This document shows positions 17,175-24,204 of a stretch of 41,679 nucleotides of DNA, one piece after another. Each line of letters opens with the position of its first letter. The first letter of the stretch is position 1. Position numbers and translations under genes: made by a program. The notes under the pieces were generated by a model. The model was not told the origin of the DNA. It ran no database searches and saw nothing but the letters and a program-made list of their open reading frames with translations. The stretch is from Falsiroseomonas oryziterrae (GTDB lineage: Bacteria; Pseudomonadota; Alphaproteobacteria; Acetobacterales; Acetobacteraceae): positions 1-41,679 of the forward strand of contig NZ_JAKJIB010000008.1 of NCBI RefSeq assembly GCF_021864505.1, given 5' to 3'.

Positions 17175-18651
17175 CGCGGAGGCCAGGAGCGAGAAGTTCG
17201 GGCAGTCCGAGGGCGAGGGCATCATACGCTGCGACGCCTGCCCGGTGCTCTGCCGCATCCGGCCGGGTCGCGCGGGCGCGTGCAGCCGCTACGCCAACGA
17301 AGACGGCAAACTGGTGCGTACCGATCCGGCGCTGGCGCTTGCGCATGCCGTGGAGACCGGCGCGCCGCTCGTCGCCTTCGCGGACGGGGCCTGGGACGGC
17401 AAGCTGCTCGATCCCGGCCGCGCCTTCGTCACCGGCGTCGGCGCCGGCACCACCTATCCCGACTACAAGCCGGCCCCCTTCATCGTCGGCTCGACGCATG
17501 ACGGGGTGGACACCGTCACCGTCGTGACGGAGGGGATGTTCAGCTACTGCGGCGTGAAGGTGAAGATCGACACCGACCGGCATCTCGGGCCCGAGGCGGC
17601 CGCGGTGCGCTGCAAGGGCGAGCAGGTCGGCCATGTCACCACCGCCGAGTACGGCAGCCAGATGCTGAGCCTCGGCGGCGTGCGGCACCTGACGGGCGGG
17701 TCGAAGCGCGAGGGCGTCGTCACCTGCGAGACGCTGCTGGCGCTGTGCGCGGCGGAGCCCGTGACGCTGACCATCGATGGCGGGCACGAGGTCGTGGTGC
17801 AGGCCGGCCGCGCGCCGGTGGTGGACGGTGTCGAGGAACGGCGCATGCGCGTCGGCTGCGGCAGCGCGGCGGTCGGCATCTTCGCGCAGCAGTGGCTCGG
17901 GCATGCCGACGAGGTCATCGTGGTGGACGACCACATCACCGGCGTCCTGAGCGAGCACCAGGCAGGCAAGGTGCTGGGGATGCGCGCGACGGGCATCCGC
18001 GTGCGCGGCCGACGCTCCACGCCGGGGCGGTATTTCCAGGTGGCGAAGCCCGGCCTCGGCTGGGGCGGGACGGATGTGACGGACCCGCTCTCCATCATCG
18101 AGAGCATCGACCCGAAGCTCGCCTGGCCGGGCTTGCGGCTGCTGATGACCTCCACCACCGGCGACCATGCCGCCTGGTTCGTGCTGGACGAGGCGCTGCG
18201 CCCGGTGCCGGCGGAGATGCCGGCAGCGGTCCGTGTCGTGGTGGAGCGGATCGGCGAGAATTGCGAGCCGTCGCTCTGCTCCGTGCTGTTCATGGCGGGC
18301 GCCGGCGGATCCTTGCGCGCGGGCGTGACGGAGAACCCGGTGCTGCTGACGCGCGCCGTCGCGGCCGGCGAGGTGCGCGTGACCATGGGCGGCGCCCCCG
18401 CCTATCTCTGGCCGGGCGGCGGCATCACCGTGATGGCGGATGTGCTGCGCTTCCCGGGCAAGGCTTTCGGCTACGTGCCGACGCCTGCCCTCGTCGCGCC
18501 GATCGAGTTCACCCTGCCGCGCGCGCTCTATGCGCAGCTCGGCGGGCACATGGACGAGATCGTGCCGGTCGAGGAATTGCTGCGCGGCCTCGGCGACCAG
18601 CTGCGCGTCGAGGGCTGGATCCCCGGCAATCCCTGGCCCTTCGCGCGATGA
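17158..18651 (+). CDS. 6-hydroxynicotinate reductase-like FeS protein
   Basis: This 497-residue protein resembles what is annotated as 6-hydroxynicotinate reductase (Hnr). Near the N-terminus it has a ferredoxin-like cysteine group C25-x2-C28-x3-C32-x9-C42 (CDACPVLC...GACSRY). A large domain follows with GVGAGTTYPDYKPAP, VTEGMFSYCGVK, VGCGSAAVGIFAQQW and a C-terminal GGSLRAGVTENPV. Further cysteines occur at several points, enough for additional clusters. In Eubacterium barkeri, Hnr reduces 6-hydroxynicotinate to a tetrahydro-oxo product and was reported to carry FeS clusters plus covalently bound flavin (from memory). Here it overlaps the Mo hydroxylase by 17 bases, matching hydroxylation then ring reduction. 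The assignment rests on recognising the family; the true substrate may differ. Confidence 0.72.
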   Translation: MSDRVSAEARSEKFGQSEGEGIIRCDACPVLCRIRPGRAGACSRYANEDGKLVRTDPALALAHAVETGAPLVAFADGAWDGKLLDPGRAFVTGVGAGTTYPDYKPAPFIVGSTHDGVDTVTVVTEGMFSYCGVKVKIDTDRHLGPEAAAVRCKGEQVGHVTTAEYGSQMLSLGGVRHLTGGSKREGVVTCETLLALCAAEPVTLTIDGGHEVVVQAGRAPVVDGVEERRMRVGCGSAAVGIFAQQWLGHADEVIVVDDHITGVLSEHQAGKVLGMRATGIRVRGRRSTPGRYFQVAKPGLGWGGTDVTDPLSIIESIDPKLAWPGLRLLMTSTTGDHAAWFVLDEALRPVPAEMPAAVRVVVERIGENCEPSLCSVLFMAGAGGSLRAGVTENPVLLTRAVAAGEVRVTMGGAPAYLWPGGGITVMADVLRFPGKAFGYVPTPALVAPIEFTLPRALYAQLGGHMDEIVPVEELLRGLGDQLRVEGWIPGNPWPFAR

Positions 18652-19502
18652 TCGCGCAGCGCCTCGCGGGCGAGCGGCTGCACCTGCAGCACGGCCCGAT
18701 CGACGTGGTGCTGCGCGTCTGGGGGACGCCGGCGGAGGTGGCGGCGGCGGAGCGTGCGGCGGCGCTTCGGTTCCGGACGATCCTGGACGAGCTGGTGGCG
18801 GAGCTGCCCGTGCTGCGCAGTGCCGTGACCGGCGGCACGCGGCTGACGGGTGAGGTCGCGCGCCAGATGCTCGCCGCATGCCTCCCCTTCGCGCGGCGGG
18901 GAGTCTTCGTCACCGCCATGGCGGCCGTGGCGGGCGCTGTGGCGGATGAGCTCCTGGCGGCGATGCGCGCCGCCGCGCCCGGCCTGCGCAAGGCCTTCGT
19001 CAACGATGGCGGCGACATCGCAGTCTTCGCCGCCCCTGGCGAGACGCTGGCGATCGGCCTCGCGGCCGAGCCCATCCCCGGCACGGCGTTCGACGGGGCG
19101 CTTCGCATCGCGCACGGCGACGGGATCGGCGGGATCGCGACCTCCGGCCGCGGCGGGCGGTCCTTCTCGCTCGGCATCGCCGACGCCGTGACCGTGCTGG
19201 CGCGCGACGCGGCGACCGCGGATGCCGCGGCAACGCTGATCGCCAACGCCGCGAACCTCGACAGCCCCGCCGTCACGCGGCGCCCGGCGCGCACGCTCGA
19301 TCCCGACAGCGACCTCGGCGAGCGCTTGGTGACCGTCGCGGTCGGTGCGCTGGCGCCGGACGAAATCGCGGCGGCGCTCGATGCCGGCGCCGAGCGCGCC
19401 GAGGTCTGGCGGCGCGAGGGCCTGATCCTCGGTGCCGCGCTGCGCCTGCGCGGCCAGGCCCGCATCGTCGGCACGCCACTCAACGCCCTGGAGGCCGCAT
19501 GA
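18648..19502 (+). CDS. UPF0280 family protein (ApbE superfamily, COG2122-like)
   Basis: The product is 284 residues. It begins AQRLAGERLHLQHGPIDVVLRVWG and has the glycine-rich blocks KAFVNDGGDIAVF, GIGGIATSGRGGRSFSLGIADAVTV and DAAATLIANAAN seen in UPF0280 proteins. These resemble the ApbE fold, whose ISTSG-like and G-DI segments bind flavin: compare NDGGDIAV and IATSGRGG. ApbE enzymes transfer FMN from FAD to a Thr of target proteins. UPF0280 members have no function that I know to be proven. It overlaps both the Hnr-like gene and the DUF1185 gene by ATGA. Flavin transfer to the neighbouring reductase is a reasonable hypothesis, not a demonstrated role. Confidence 0.82.
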   Translation: MIAQRLAGERLHLQHGPIDVVLRVWGTPAEVAAAERAAALRFRTILDELVAELPVLRSAVTGGTRLTGEVARQMLAACLPFARRGVFVTAMAAVAGAVADELLAAMRAAAPGLRKAFVNDGGDIAVFAAPGETLAIGLAAEPIPGTAFDGALRIAHGDGIGGIATSGRGGRSFSLGIADAVTVLARDAATADAAATLIANAANLDSPAVTRRPARTLDPDSDLGERLVTVAVGALAPDEIAAALDAGAERAEVWRREGLILGAALRLRGQARIVGTPLNALEAA

Positions 19503-20086
19503 GCCAGGAGATCGCGATCCGGAAAACGGTGCTGCATGTCGAGGAGGTGCGCCACGACGGCGGCCCACCGTTGGCGAAGCCCGTCCTGAAGGGCTGGTGC
19601 GCCGTCGTTCTGCGCAATCCCTTCGCCGGCCGCCACGAGCCCGAGCTGATGTGGATGATGGAGGCGATGAAGCCGGTCGGGCTGATGGTGGCGGAGAAGC
19701 TGCTGGCAGGGCTCGGCGGCGACCCGACGGCGGTCGAGGCCTATGGCAAGGGCGGGCTGGTCGGGGAGGCGGGCGAGCTGGAGCACGGCGCGCTCTGGCA
19801 TGTCGCGGGCGGCTATGCGATGCGCGGGCTGCTCGGCAAGGCGCTCGCCATCGTGCCGTCCATGACCAAGGTCGGGCCGATGGGGGCGCTGCTAGACCTG
19901 CCGATCCATCACCGCAACGCGGCCTATGTGCGCAGCCATTTCGACGGGATCACCTGCGTGGTGCCGGACGCGCCACGGGGGGACGAGATCCTCTTCGCGC
20001 TGGCGATGACCACCGGGCCGCGGCCGCATGCCCGCGTCGGCGGCCTGCGGCAGGAGGAGATCGCGGCCTGGGACGGCCAGCGCTGA
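19499..20086 (+). CDS. Amino acid synthesis family protein (DUF1185)
   Basis: The product is 195 residues and matches the family named AA_synth/DUF1185 by its blocks EIAIRKTVLHVEEVRHDGG, AVVLRNPFAGRHEPEL, GGLVGEAGELEHGALWH, AIVPSMTKVGPMGALLDLP and DGITCVVPDAPRGDE. The family name is historical and no reaction is established. The repeated linkage of this family with UPF0280 and Hnr-like genes (recalled from other genomes, not checked here) suggests a role in heterocyclic or cyclic-amide metabolism. It is the last gene of the right arm, starting inside the UPF0280 gene (ATGA at 19499-19502). There is no signal peptide or membrane segment, so it is probably cytoplasmic. Confidence 0.82.
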   Translation: MSQEIAIRKTVLHVEEVRHDGGPPLAKPVLKGWCAVVLRNPFAGRHEPELMWMMEAMKPVGLMVAEKLLAGLGGDPTAVEAYGKGGLVGEAGELEHGALWHVAGGYAMRGLLGKALAIVPSMTKVGPMGALLDLPIHHRNAAYVRSHFDGITCVVPDAPRGDEILFALAMTTGPRPHARVGGLRQEEIAAWDGQR

Positions 20087-20097
20087 CCTTTGCGGCC

Positions 20098-20111
20098 GCC
20101 CCATCCGGGGC
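20098..20111. other. Small GC hairpin after the catabolic operon
   Basis: GCCCC and GGGGC flank a four-base loop between the DUF1185 stop (20086) and the next ATG (20124). There is no T run. It may weakly separate the catabolic operon from the FAD-protein gene, but read-through is likely. Confidence 0.25.
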
Positions 20112-20123
20112 CATACAGGGGCC

Positions 20124-21089
20124 ATGCCCCGCTCCGTCGCCATCGTGGGGGCCGGACTGGCCGGCCTGTCCTGCGCCCGGACGCTCGCCGCCCATGGCGT
20201 CGAGACTCGGCTGTTCGACAAGGGCCGCGCGCCCGGCGGACGGCTCGCGACGCGGCGCGTGGAGGCAGAGGGCCGCGCCTTCGCCTTCGACCACGGCGCG
20301 CAATACCTGACCGCGCGCGGCGCGCTCTTCCGCGCGACGCTGGAGGCATCGGGGGCGCAGGCGTGGCAGGCCGATGGCTGGCATGTCGGCGTGCCGCGCA
20401 TGTCGGCGATCCCGCGCGCGCTGGCTGAGGGCCTGGAGGTCGCGCTGGCGCGCGAGGTCGTCGCCGTCGAGGGCGCAGCCGGCGCCTGGATGCTGCGCCA
20501 CGCCGCGCCCCGCCGCCCGGGCCAGAAGCAGGCCGACGACACGGTCGAGGCGTCCGGCCCCTTCGATGCGGTCGTGCTGGCGATCCCGGCGCCGCAGGCC
20601 GTGCCGCTGCTGCGCGGGCCGGCGCCGCACCTCGCCCGCGTGGTCGAGATGGTGCGGATCGCGCCCTGCTGGACGCTGATGGCGGCCTTCCCGTCCCGCC
20701 TCGCCCTGCCCGATACGCTGCGGCCGGAGGGCAGCCCGATCGGCTGGGCCGCGCGCGACAGCTCCAAGCCCGCCCGCGACGCGGCGACCGAGTGCTGGGT
20801 GATGCAGGGCGGGCCCGCCTGGTCGCGCGAGCATCTGGAACTGCGGGCGGAGGAGGCACAGGCCGCGCTGCTCACCGCCTTCGCCGAGCTCGCGGGCGGG
20901 CTGCCGGCGCCGCTGCACGCCTCCGCGCATCGCTGGCGCTACGCGCTGGTCGAGCAGGCGCTCGGCGCGCCCTGCCTGTGGGAACCGGCGCTCGGCCTGG
21001 GCGCCGCGGGCGATTGGTGCATCGCGGCGCGGGCCGAGGCGGCGGTGGAGAGCGGCGCCGCGCTCGGCGCGGTGATCGCCGGCCGATGA
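20124..21089 (+). CDS. FAD/NAD(P)-binding amine oxidase-like protein (renalase-like)
   Basis: The product is 321 residues from ATG 20124. It begins with the dinucleotide-binding fold SVAIVGAGLAGLSCARTL, an acidic-edge segment (TRLFDKGRAPGGRLATRR) and FDHGAQYLTAR, the pattern of renalase-type NAD(P)/FAD proteins. The C-terminal part has WRYALVEQALG and a GDWCIAARAEAAVESG flavin-contact segment, where family members place the isoalloxazine ring. Bacterial renalases oxidise aberrant dihydro-NAD(P) isomers; whether this one does so is unknown. It starts a short coupled run with an FMN-binding split-barrel gene (ATGA overlap) and two small DUF genes. It is separated from the catabolic operon by 37 bases. 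Confidence 0.85.
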   Translation: MPRSVAIVGAGLAGLSCARTLAAHGVETRLFDKGRAPGGRLATRRVEAEGRAFAFDHGAQYLTARGALFRATLEASGAQAWQADGWHVGVPRMSAIPRALAEGLEVALAREVVAVEGAAGAWMLRHAAPRRPGQKQADDTVEASGPFDAVVLAIPAPQAVPLLRGPAPHLARVVEMVRIAPCWTLMAAFPSRLALPDTLRPEGSPIGWAARDSSKPARDAATECWVMQGGPAWSREHLELRAEEAQAALLTAFAELAGGLPAPLHASAHRWRYALVEQALGAPCLWEPALGLGAAGDWCIAARAEAAVESGAALGAVIAGR

Positions 21090-21643
21090 CGCTGGAGGAG
21101 GTGCTCGGCAACGCCTTCGGGCTGCTCGCGCGCGGGGTCGCGGACCGGCGCTCGGCCTTCCACACGCCCACTCTGGCGACGGTCGGAGCGGATGGCGCGC
21201 CGGAGGCACGGACGCTCGTGCTGCGCGGCTTCGATCCGGCCACCCGACTGATCCGGCTGCACAGCGACGCGCGCTCCGGCAAGGTCGCGTCGCTGGCCCG
21301 CGAGCCGCGCGCGCAGCTGCACCTCTACGACGCCAAGGCGAAGCTGCAGCTGCGGCTGTCGGGCCGGACTGCGGTCCACGCCTCCGACGAGGTCGCCGAT
21401 GCCGCGTGGCGCGGCAGCCGCGACTTCTCCCGCATGTGCTATGCGGTGGAGCCCGCGCCGGGCACGCCGATCGAGGTGCCGCCGGCCGCGCCGCGCGACG
21501 CGGAAGGCGGGCGCGCGAACTTCGTCGCCATCCTGCTGCGCTTCGAGACGCTGGAGGCGCTCGAACTCGCCGCGGAAGGCCACCGGCGCGCGCGCTTCGA
21601 CTGGCGGGGCGGCGCGCTGCAGGCCAGCTGGCTGGTGCCCTGA
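21086..21643 (+). CDS. Pyridoxamine 5'-phosphate oxidase-like FMN-binding split-barrel protein
   Basis: This 185-residue protein has the split-barrel pattern: FHTPTLATVGADGAPEARTLVLRGFD near the start, then LHSDARSGKVASLAREPRAQLHLYD and QLRLSGRTAVH. This is the FMN phosphate- and ring-binding region of the PNPOx-like (Alr4036) group. The C-terminal part RARFDWRGGALQASWLVP replaces the PLP-site RLHDR motif of true PdxH, so pyridoxal phosphate synthesis is unlikely. It overlaps the renalase-like gene by ATGA and the next gene by one base (TGATG). A role as a flavin-dependent reductase or oxidase in the same redox step as its neighbour is possible. Confidence 0.85.
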   Translation: MTLEEVLGNAFGLLARGVADRRSAFHTPTLATVGADGAPEARTLVLRGFDPATRLIRLHSDARSGKVASLAREPRAQLHLYDAKAKLQLRLSGRTAVHASDEVADAAWRGSRDFSRMCYAVEPAPGTPIEVPPAAPRDAEGGRANFVAILLRFETLEALELAAEGHRRARFDWRGGALQASWLVP

Positions 21644-21900
21644 TGCCCGACCACGACGCGATCGCCGCCGAGATCCTGCGCCAGACCGAAGCGCGCGGCG
21701 CGGGCAAGTCGATCTGCCCGAGCGAGGTCGCGCGCGCCCTCGCGCCGGAGGAGGAGGCGTGGCGACGGCTGATGGGCGCGGTGCGCGCCGCTGCGATCCG
21801 CCTCGCCCGCGACGGGCGCATCGAGGTGCTGCGCAAGGGCAAGGCAGTGGATGCGGAGAGCGAGATCCGCGGCGTGATCCGGCTGCGCGTGAAGGAGTGA
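21643..21900 (+). CDS. DUF3253 family small protein
   Basis: This 85-residue protein starts at a TGATG junction with the FMN-protein gene. IAAEILRQTEARGAGKSICP, SEVARALAPEEEAWRRLM and GRIEVLRKGKAVD match the DUF3253 winged-helix-like family as I know it. Function is unknown. The helix-rich, basic make-up with a possible wing (IEVLRKGKAVD) would fit nucleic-acid binding, but no evidence goes beyond the fold. It is followed two bases later by the DUF1499 gene. Confidence 0.8.
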   Translation: MPDHDAIAAEILRQTEARGAGKSICPSEVARALAPEEEAWRRLMGAVRAAAIRLARDGRIEVLRKGKAVDAESEIRGVIRLRVKE

Positions 21901-21902
21901 CG

Positions 21903-22346
21903 ATGCTGCAGATGCTGCTCGGCCGCGGGACGGCCGGATTGCCGGCGGCGGCGCCGGTGGATTTCCCGACGCTCCGCCTGCCCTCCTCCCCCAACGCGCA
22001 TCTCGCTGCGCCGCCGGGCGCGACCAACGAACGGCACGAGACGGTGCCGCTGCTGCCGGTCCCGGCCGAGTCCGCCTGGGGCGTCCTGCGCGGACTCGGC
22101 GACGGGATGGAGCGGGTGTGGAAGATGGCCGAATGGCCCGAGCTTCGGCAGGCGCAATGGGTCGCGCGGACGCGGCTGATGAACTACCCGGACCTGATCA
22201 ACGCGCAGATCGTGGAGCTGCCGGGCGGGACCGGGCTGTTCCTCTACTCGCGCAGCCTGATCGGCTATTCCGATCTCGGCGTGAACGCGAAGCGAATCGC
22301 CGACTGGCGCGCGGCGTTCGACCGGGCCCTGTCGAATGCGCGCTGA
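21903..22346 (+). CDS. DUF1499 family protein
   Basis: This 147-residue protein begins two bases after the DUF3253 stop. Family marks are a Pro-rich N-terminal leader (PVDFPTLRLPSSPNAHLAAPP), a middle strand region WVARTRLMNYPDLINAQIVEL and the C-terminal GLFLYSRSLIGYSDLGVNAKRIADW typical of DUF1499. No enzymatic role is known for the family. There is no clear signal peptide. Its last codons and stop lie in the first copy of a 26-bp tandem repeat (22327-22379), so the 3' end has been duplicated recently. Confidence 0.82.
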   Translation: MLQMLLGRGTAGLPAAAPVDFPTLRLPSSPNAHLAAPPGATNERHETVPLLPVPAESAWGVLRGLGDGMERVWKMAEWPELRQAQWVARTRLMNYPDLINAQIVELPGGTGLFLYSRSLIGYSDLGVNAKRIADWRAAFDRALSNAR

Positions 22347-22379
22347 CCGCGCCCCCTGTCGAATGCGCGCTGACCGCGC
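22327..22379 (+). repeat. Tandem 26-bp direct repeat over the 3' end of the DUF1499 gene
   Basis: Two identical 26-base copies (22327-22352 and 22354-22379), starting CCCTGTCGAATGCG, lie 27 bases apart. The first holds the last codons and the TGA stop of the DUF1499 gene; the second repeats them outside the gene. The exact identity suggests a recent slippage duplication. Confidence 0.9.
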
Positions 22380-22393
22380 GACCCCCACCCCGA

Positions 22394-22419
22394 CCCTCCC
22401 CCGCTGACGCGGGAGAGGG
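22394..22419. other. Imperfect GC hairpin in the DUF1499-ABC intergenic region
   Basis: CCCTCCCCCGC (22394-22404) and GCGGGAGAGGG (22409-22419) pair over 11 positions with one mismatch around a TGAC loop. There is no T run. The sequence looks like a short dispersed intergenic repeat of GC-rich alphaproteobacteria rather than a standard terminator. It lies 17 bases before the ABC transporter ATG. Confidence 0.5.
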
Positions 22420-22436
22420 AGCAGAGGATCGCCTGC

Positions 22437-24161
22437 ATGCGCCGTCTCGGCTCCTTCCTCGGTGACGCCTGGGCGCTGGCCCGGCCCTACTGGTCGAGCG
22501 AGGAGCGCGGGCGCGGGCTCGCCCTGCTCGGCGCCGTCGTCGCGCTGAACCTGTCGCTGGTCGGCATGACGGTGGTCCTCACCTATTGGCAGCGCGCCTT
22601 CTACAACGCGCTGGAGCAGAAGGACGCGGCGACCTTCTGGGCGCTGCTGCTGCTGGGCGGCGAGGCGGAGGGCACCTGGTTCCCGGGCTTCTGCGTGATC
22701 GCAGCCGCCTACATCCTGATCGCGGTCTATGCGCTCTATCTCCGCCAGGCCTTGCAGATCCGCTGGCGGCGCTGGCTGACGGAGCGTTATCTCGCGGAGT
22801 GGCTCTCGGACCGCGCCTATTACCGCATCGCGCTGACCGACCCCGTCACCGACAACCCCGACCAGCGCATCGCCGACGACATCCGGATGTTCGTGGACGA
22901 CACGCTCGCCCTCGGCCTCGGGCTGCTGACCAGTGTCGTCACGCTGTTCTCCTTCATCTTCGTGCTGTGGTCGCTGTCGGGTCCGCTCGAGGTGCTCGGC
23001 GTCTCCATCCCCGGCTACATGGTCTGGGTGGCGATCATCTACTCCGTGCTCGGCACCTGGCTCGCCCACCTGATCGGCCGGCCGCTGATCCGGCTGAACT
23101 TCCTCCAGCAGCGGGTGGAGGCGGATTTCCGCTACGCGCTGGTGCGTGTGCGCGACAACGTGGAGGGCGTGGCGCTCTATGGCGGCGAGGCGGATGAGAA
23201 GCGCGGCCTGACGCAGCGCTTCCGCGCACTGATGGAGAACTGGTGGAGCATCATGATCGCCACCAAGCGGCTGACCTTCTTCACCGCAGGCTTCACCCAG
23301 GTCGCGTCCATCTTCCCGATCGTGGTGGCCGCGCCCGCCTATTTCTCGGGCCGCATCCCGCTCGGCGGACTGATCCAGACCAGCAGCGCCTTCGGCCAGG
23401 TGCAGGGCGCGTTGTCCTGGTTCGTGGACAACTACGCTCGCCTGACGGAATGGCGCGCCACGGTCGAGCGCCTCACCGGCTTCCAGCGCGCGATCGTCGC
23501 GGCGCGCACGACCGACGACGGCGTGCGCGCCATCCCGGGCGGCGGTGAGGCCGTGGTGGTGGAGGGCGTGACGCTCGCCGTGCCCGGCGGCCGCGTGCTG
23601 GTGGAGGACGCGTCGCTCCGCATCGAGAAGGGCGAGGCGGTGCTCATCAGCGGCGCCTCGGGCAGCGGCAAGTCCACGCTGTTCCGCGCCATCGCCGGCA
23701 TCTGGCCCTTCGGCCGCGGCAGCGTGACGATCCCGGAGGGCGCGCGGGCCCTGTTCCTGCCGCAGCGGCCCTACCTGCCGCTCGGCACGCTGCGCCGCGC
23801 GGTCTGCTATCCGCTCGATGCGGCGGAGGTGCCGGAGACGGCGATCCGCGACGCGCTCGCCGCCGTGAGCCTGCCGCACTTCGCCGAACGGCTCGACGAG
23901 GAGGATGCCTGGGACCGGCGCCTGTCGGGCGGCGAGCAGCAGCGGCTCGCCTTCGCCCGCGCGCTGCTGGTCAAGCCCGACTTCCTCTTCCTCGACGAGG
24001 CGACCGCCAGCCTCGACCCGGAGGGAGAGGAGGCGCTGTATCGCCTGCTGCGCCAGCGCCTGCCCGGCACGGCCGTGCTGTCGATCGCGCATCGCCCGGC
24101 GGTGGCGCGCTTCCACGACCGCGCGCTGCGCGTCGCGGAACAGCGTCTCGCCCCCGCATGA
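22437..24161 (+). CDS. ABC transporter with fused permease and ATPase, SbmA/BacA (YddA) type
   Basis: The product is 574 residues. The N-terminal half is a membrane domain of the ABC_membrane_2/SbmA_BacA type, with NLSLVGMTVVLTYWQRAFYNAL and ALQIRWRRWLTERYLAEW, then DNPDQRIADDIRMFVDD, a hallmark of this family. The C-terminal half is an ATPase with Walker A GASGSGKST at 406-414, signature LSGGEQQRLAFARALL and Walker B FLFLDEATASLDPEGEE. Related proteins import peptides, bleomycin or B12-like compounds; direction and cargo here are unknown. The start at 22437 follows a purine-rich stretch (GGGAGAGGGAGCAGAGGAT). It lies upstream of an alpha/beta hydrolase, 43 bases away, so the two may be co-transcribed. 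Confidence 0.9.
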   Translation: MRRLGSFLGDAWALARPYWSSEERGRGLALLGAVVALNLSLVGMTVVLTYWQRAFYNALEQKDAATFWALLLLGGEAEGTWFPGFCVIAAAYILIAVYALYLRQALQIRWRRWLTERYLAEWLSDRAYYRIALTDPVTDNPDQRIADDIRMFVDDTLALGLGLLTSVVTLFSFIFVLWSLSGPLEVLGVSIPGYMVWVAIIYSVLGTWLAHLIGRPLIRLNFLQQRVEADFRYALVRVRDNVEGVALYGGEADEKRGLTQRFRALMENWWSIMIATKRLTFFTAGFTQVASIFPIVVAAPAYFSGRIPLGGLIQTSSAFGQVQGALSWFVDNYARLTEWRATVERLTGFQRAIVAARTTDDGVRAIPGGGEAVVVEGVTLAVPGGRVLVEDASLRIEKGEAVLISGASGSGKSTLFRAIAGIWPFGRGSVTIPEGARALFLPQRPYLPLGTLRRAVCYPLDAAEVPETAIRDALAAVSLPHFAERLDEEDAWDRRLSGGEQQRLAFARALLVKPDFLFLDEATASLDPEGEEALYRLLRQRLPGTAVLSIAHRPAVARFHDRALRVAEQRLAPA

Positions 24162-24204
24162 ACGCGCCCCTGCGCCGCGGCGTTGTGCCGGCCGGAGGTT
24201 CCGC

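Noticed and set aside
14427-17258. A 943-residue open frame on the minus strand
   Set aside because: It is antisense to the Mo hydroxylase, which has all its cofactor motifs; the antisense product has none.
17158-18651. Hnr-like protein as a simple ferredoxin or radical SAM enzyme
   Set aside because: The N-terminal cysteine spacing C-x2-C-x3-C-x9-C is not the radical SAM C-x3-C-x2-C, and the long conserved domain after it goes beyond a ferredoxin.
22380-22436. Possible Rho-independent terminator or attenuator before the ABC transporter
   Set aside because: The hairpin has a mismatch and no T run, and it looks like a common GC-rich intergenic repeat. It is listed only as a structure.
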